Source: an uncultured bacterium (GTDB taxonomy: Bacteria; Bipolaricaulota; Bipolaricaulia; UBA7950; UBA9294). Taken from it: a DNA stretch of 64,000 bases. Shown piece by piece: positions 62,853 through 64,000 of this stretch. Position numbers and translations under genes: made by a program. The first letter of the stretch is position 1; every line of letters starts with the position of its first letter. The notes under the pieces are model-generated. The model ran no database searches, had not been told where the DNA came from, and was given only the letters and a program-made list of their open reading frames with translations. The stretch is taken from the NCBI GenBank assembly GCA_903857865.1, contig CAIOGO010000014.1, forward strand, positions 1-64,000, written 5' to 3'.

Positions 62853-62858
62853 ATTATA
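62853..62858 (-). promoter_or_regulatory. -10 box of the duplicated-domain gene
   Basis: Read on the minus strand this is TATAAT, about 65 bp upstream of the ATG at 62787. The -35 region is less clear (an ATGAAGGAG stretch lies about 17 bp upstream). A promoter for the gene at 61732-62787 is inferred. Confidence 0.5.
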
Positions 62859-63209
62859 CACTCCTCGTGTTCTCCTTCATAGTGTTTTCTGATGTAGTGT
62901 GCGCCTATTCCGTGATGTCTCCAGCTTCGTCGAAGTGGATGCGCAGGGCCGGATGCCGGGGCACGATCCGGCGATCGGATTCGAGCGAGGCAACGGCGCC
63001 GCGGCCCGTGCTCCGCCGTGTTGCGGGGCGCATCATCCGCCGCACCTTGGGACAACGCACGTGGCGGGACGGAAGTGAACCTCGTAGCCGAAGTCATTCG
63101 CTCATCCTCGGGCGGAGACGGGTCTAGCCGCGCGGCCCTGCCGCGCTCGCGAATCCGGTGGGGGAGCACCATGGGTTGAGCGCGTGTTTCTTGCGGGAGG
63201 GCCAGGGAC

Positions 63210-63502
63210 GTGCATACGTTCTGCGACCTTCGGGCGTGCATCGAACGCGAGATGCCGGAAGGAGACATCCCCGCCTTCTCAATCGCTGTCGTCGAGGTAA
63301 GAGCATCCTCTGGACAGAGGGCTTCAGTGCCACACCTCAGGGGGCAGACCTAAGGAATGCGGTTTGTGCCCTCGGTTCTCAATCCGACGTCGTCGAGGCG
63401 GCGATTTCGACAGGGCAGAGGACGTCGGAAGGCGCGACCAGCGAGACAGGCGTAGCGGCAACTCCCGCGACCACGATCGACATCGTAAAGAGCGTGGCCT
63501 AG
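63210..63502 (+). pseudogene. Possible beta-lactamase/serine-hydrolase N-terminal remnant, frameshifted
   Basis: GTG 63210, after GGGAGG, opens VHTFCDLRACIEREMPEGDI then PAFSIAVVE, much like the start of class C beta-lactamase-type hydrolases. Around 63290 the match continues in another frame, GKSILWTEGF, ending later with TSETGVAATPATTIDIVKSV and TAG at 63502. No SxxK or YxN active-site motif can be found in any frame. It reads as a decayed fragment; the match is short and could be chance. Confidence 0.4.
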
Positions 63503-63620
63503 AGCCCACGCATGGTGATCACCCTAGGAGAAGCGCCGTAGCGCCGCATGTTTCACGAGGCCGCCGTGGCGTCTGGACAGGCGGCGTCTGCCTCGGCTCC
63601 AGGTCCACTCCCTTGGCTGA

Positions 63621-64000
63621 CTAGAGGTGGCGCTCCCTGCCCTCCGCGCACGGGATGCAGAAGAAGCGACCGTTCACCTCTCGGAGCCGGGTCTCCATCA
63701 CCGGCTCGCCACACGCCGCGCAGGGAACGGAGTGGAAGACCCGCGCCGTCGGCGGCTCGTCGACCGTTGCTTCCTGGCAAGAGACCACGTCGGCCTACGG
63801 GGCGGTGAGGATCCAGCGGATGCGGCCTTCGCGATCGTCTTCGAGCCCTTCCGGCATCCCGCGGCGATGCCCCAGCACGCGCACACCACGCCCCGTCGTT
63901 CGCGAGAAGAACGTGTACACGTGTTTTCCGTAGTCGCGGAAGACGAGGTTTCCCTTGCCGAAGCTGCACCCGGCCACGACCTGCACCGCATCCACGCCGC
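63621..64000 (-). pseudogene. FmdE/formylmethanofuran-dehydrogenase subunit E-like protein, broken by in-frame TAG
   Basis: The gene enters from the right edge: [31 protein letters not shown] and TTGRGVRV are the FmdE core, with the GCxFGKGNL motif. TAG at 63795-63797 interrupts it after ILTAP. The same frame then reads ADVVSCQEATVDEPPTARVF and the family's zinc tail CAACGE...CIPC, ending at TAG 63621-63623. The interruption is one codon. FmdE-like proteins are widespread in bacteria with unknown, often tungsten- or molybdenum-linked, roles. Confidence 0.75.

Noticed and set aside
63795-63797. Pyrrolysine at the TAG of the FmdE-like gene
   Set aside because: TAG ends many genes in this window, and this family is not known to use pyrrolysine.

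Overview
The window is 64 kb of GC-rich bacterial chromosome. It carries uvrA/uvrB, a six-gene tRNA cluster and a cold-shock gene, and most genes have Shine-Dalgarno sites. No rRNA, phage, transposase, CRISPR or conjugation genes are visible. Several proteins are lipoproteins with a clear lipobox, and several look like secreted beta-rich or outer-membrane proteins, so a two-membrane envelope is likely. The lineage cannot be fixed from the sequence. The mix (PKD lipoproteins, DOMON proteins, a TrmY homologue, an FmdE-like protein) suits a poorly cultured phylum; Candidatus Bipolaricaulota is a guess only.

Bases 1-17,000 are sparsely coding and rich in repeats. A dispersed element of about 170-420 bp (copies near 519, 1583, 5404, 7345 and 8688, with solo ends near 9150, 11671, 12883 and 16372) separates short transcription units. 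These are: the end of a 49-residue-repeat protein, a DUF805 membrane protein, a small Cys protein, a probable Mg2+-transport operon (NRAMP-related transporter, small membrane protein, PRC/MgtE_N/CBS protein), a TolB-type propeller lipoprotein, a secreted transglutaminase-like protein, a two-gene glyoxylate module (HOGA1-like aldolase plus AGXT-like aminotransferase), a nitroreductase and an ABC-2 exporter operon.

Bases 16,600-30,800 are more housekeeping: csp, a Cys-rich secreted protein, tRNAs Leu-Gly-Leu-fMet-Met/Ile-Ala, a TrmY-like methyltransferase with an extra C-terminal domain, pcm, threonine aldolase, an envelope/PKD lipoprotein operon, then uvrB-uvrA and acylphosphatase.

Bases 31,000-49,900 hold small metabolic and envelope genes: msrC, an EamA transporter, an MFS transporter, a second nitroreductase, OsmC, YHS and VanZ proteins, a three-gene ABC-2 exporter whose ATPase is split by an in-frame TGA, a P2A cation ATPase, a membrane-anchored DOMON protein, a PKD-caspase lipoprotein and a papain-like protease.

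Bases 50,000-64,000 hold a MarR/ABC/MFS efflux cassette, two more DOMON proteins, a Gly-rich protein with a DUF4097-like tail, a decayed methyltransferase, a candidate structured RNA, a GNAT enzyme, a RecB-like Fe-S nuclease followed by a 22-bp inverted-repeat element, an ABC exporter and a protein with a duplicated unknown domain. At the edge lie a beta-lactamase-like remnant and an FmdE-type gene broken by an in-frame TAG.

The best leads are the repeat family with its clean nested hairpin insertions, the TrmY fusion, the HOGA/AGXT pair, the NRAMP/MgtE_N operon, the DOMON trio, and three genes each broken by one in-frame stop.
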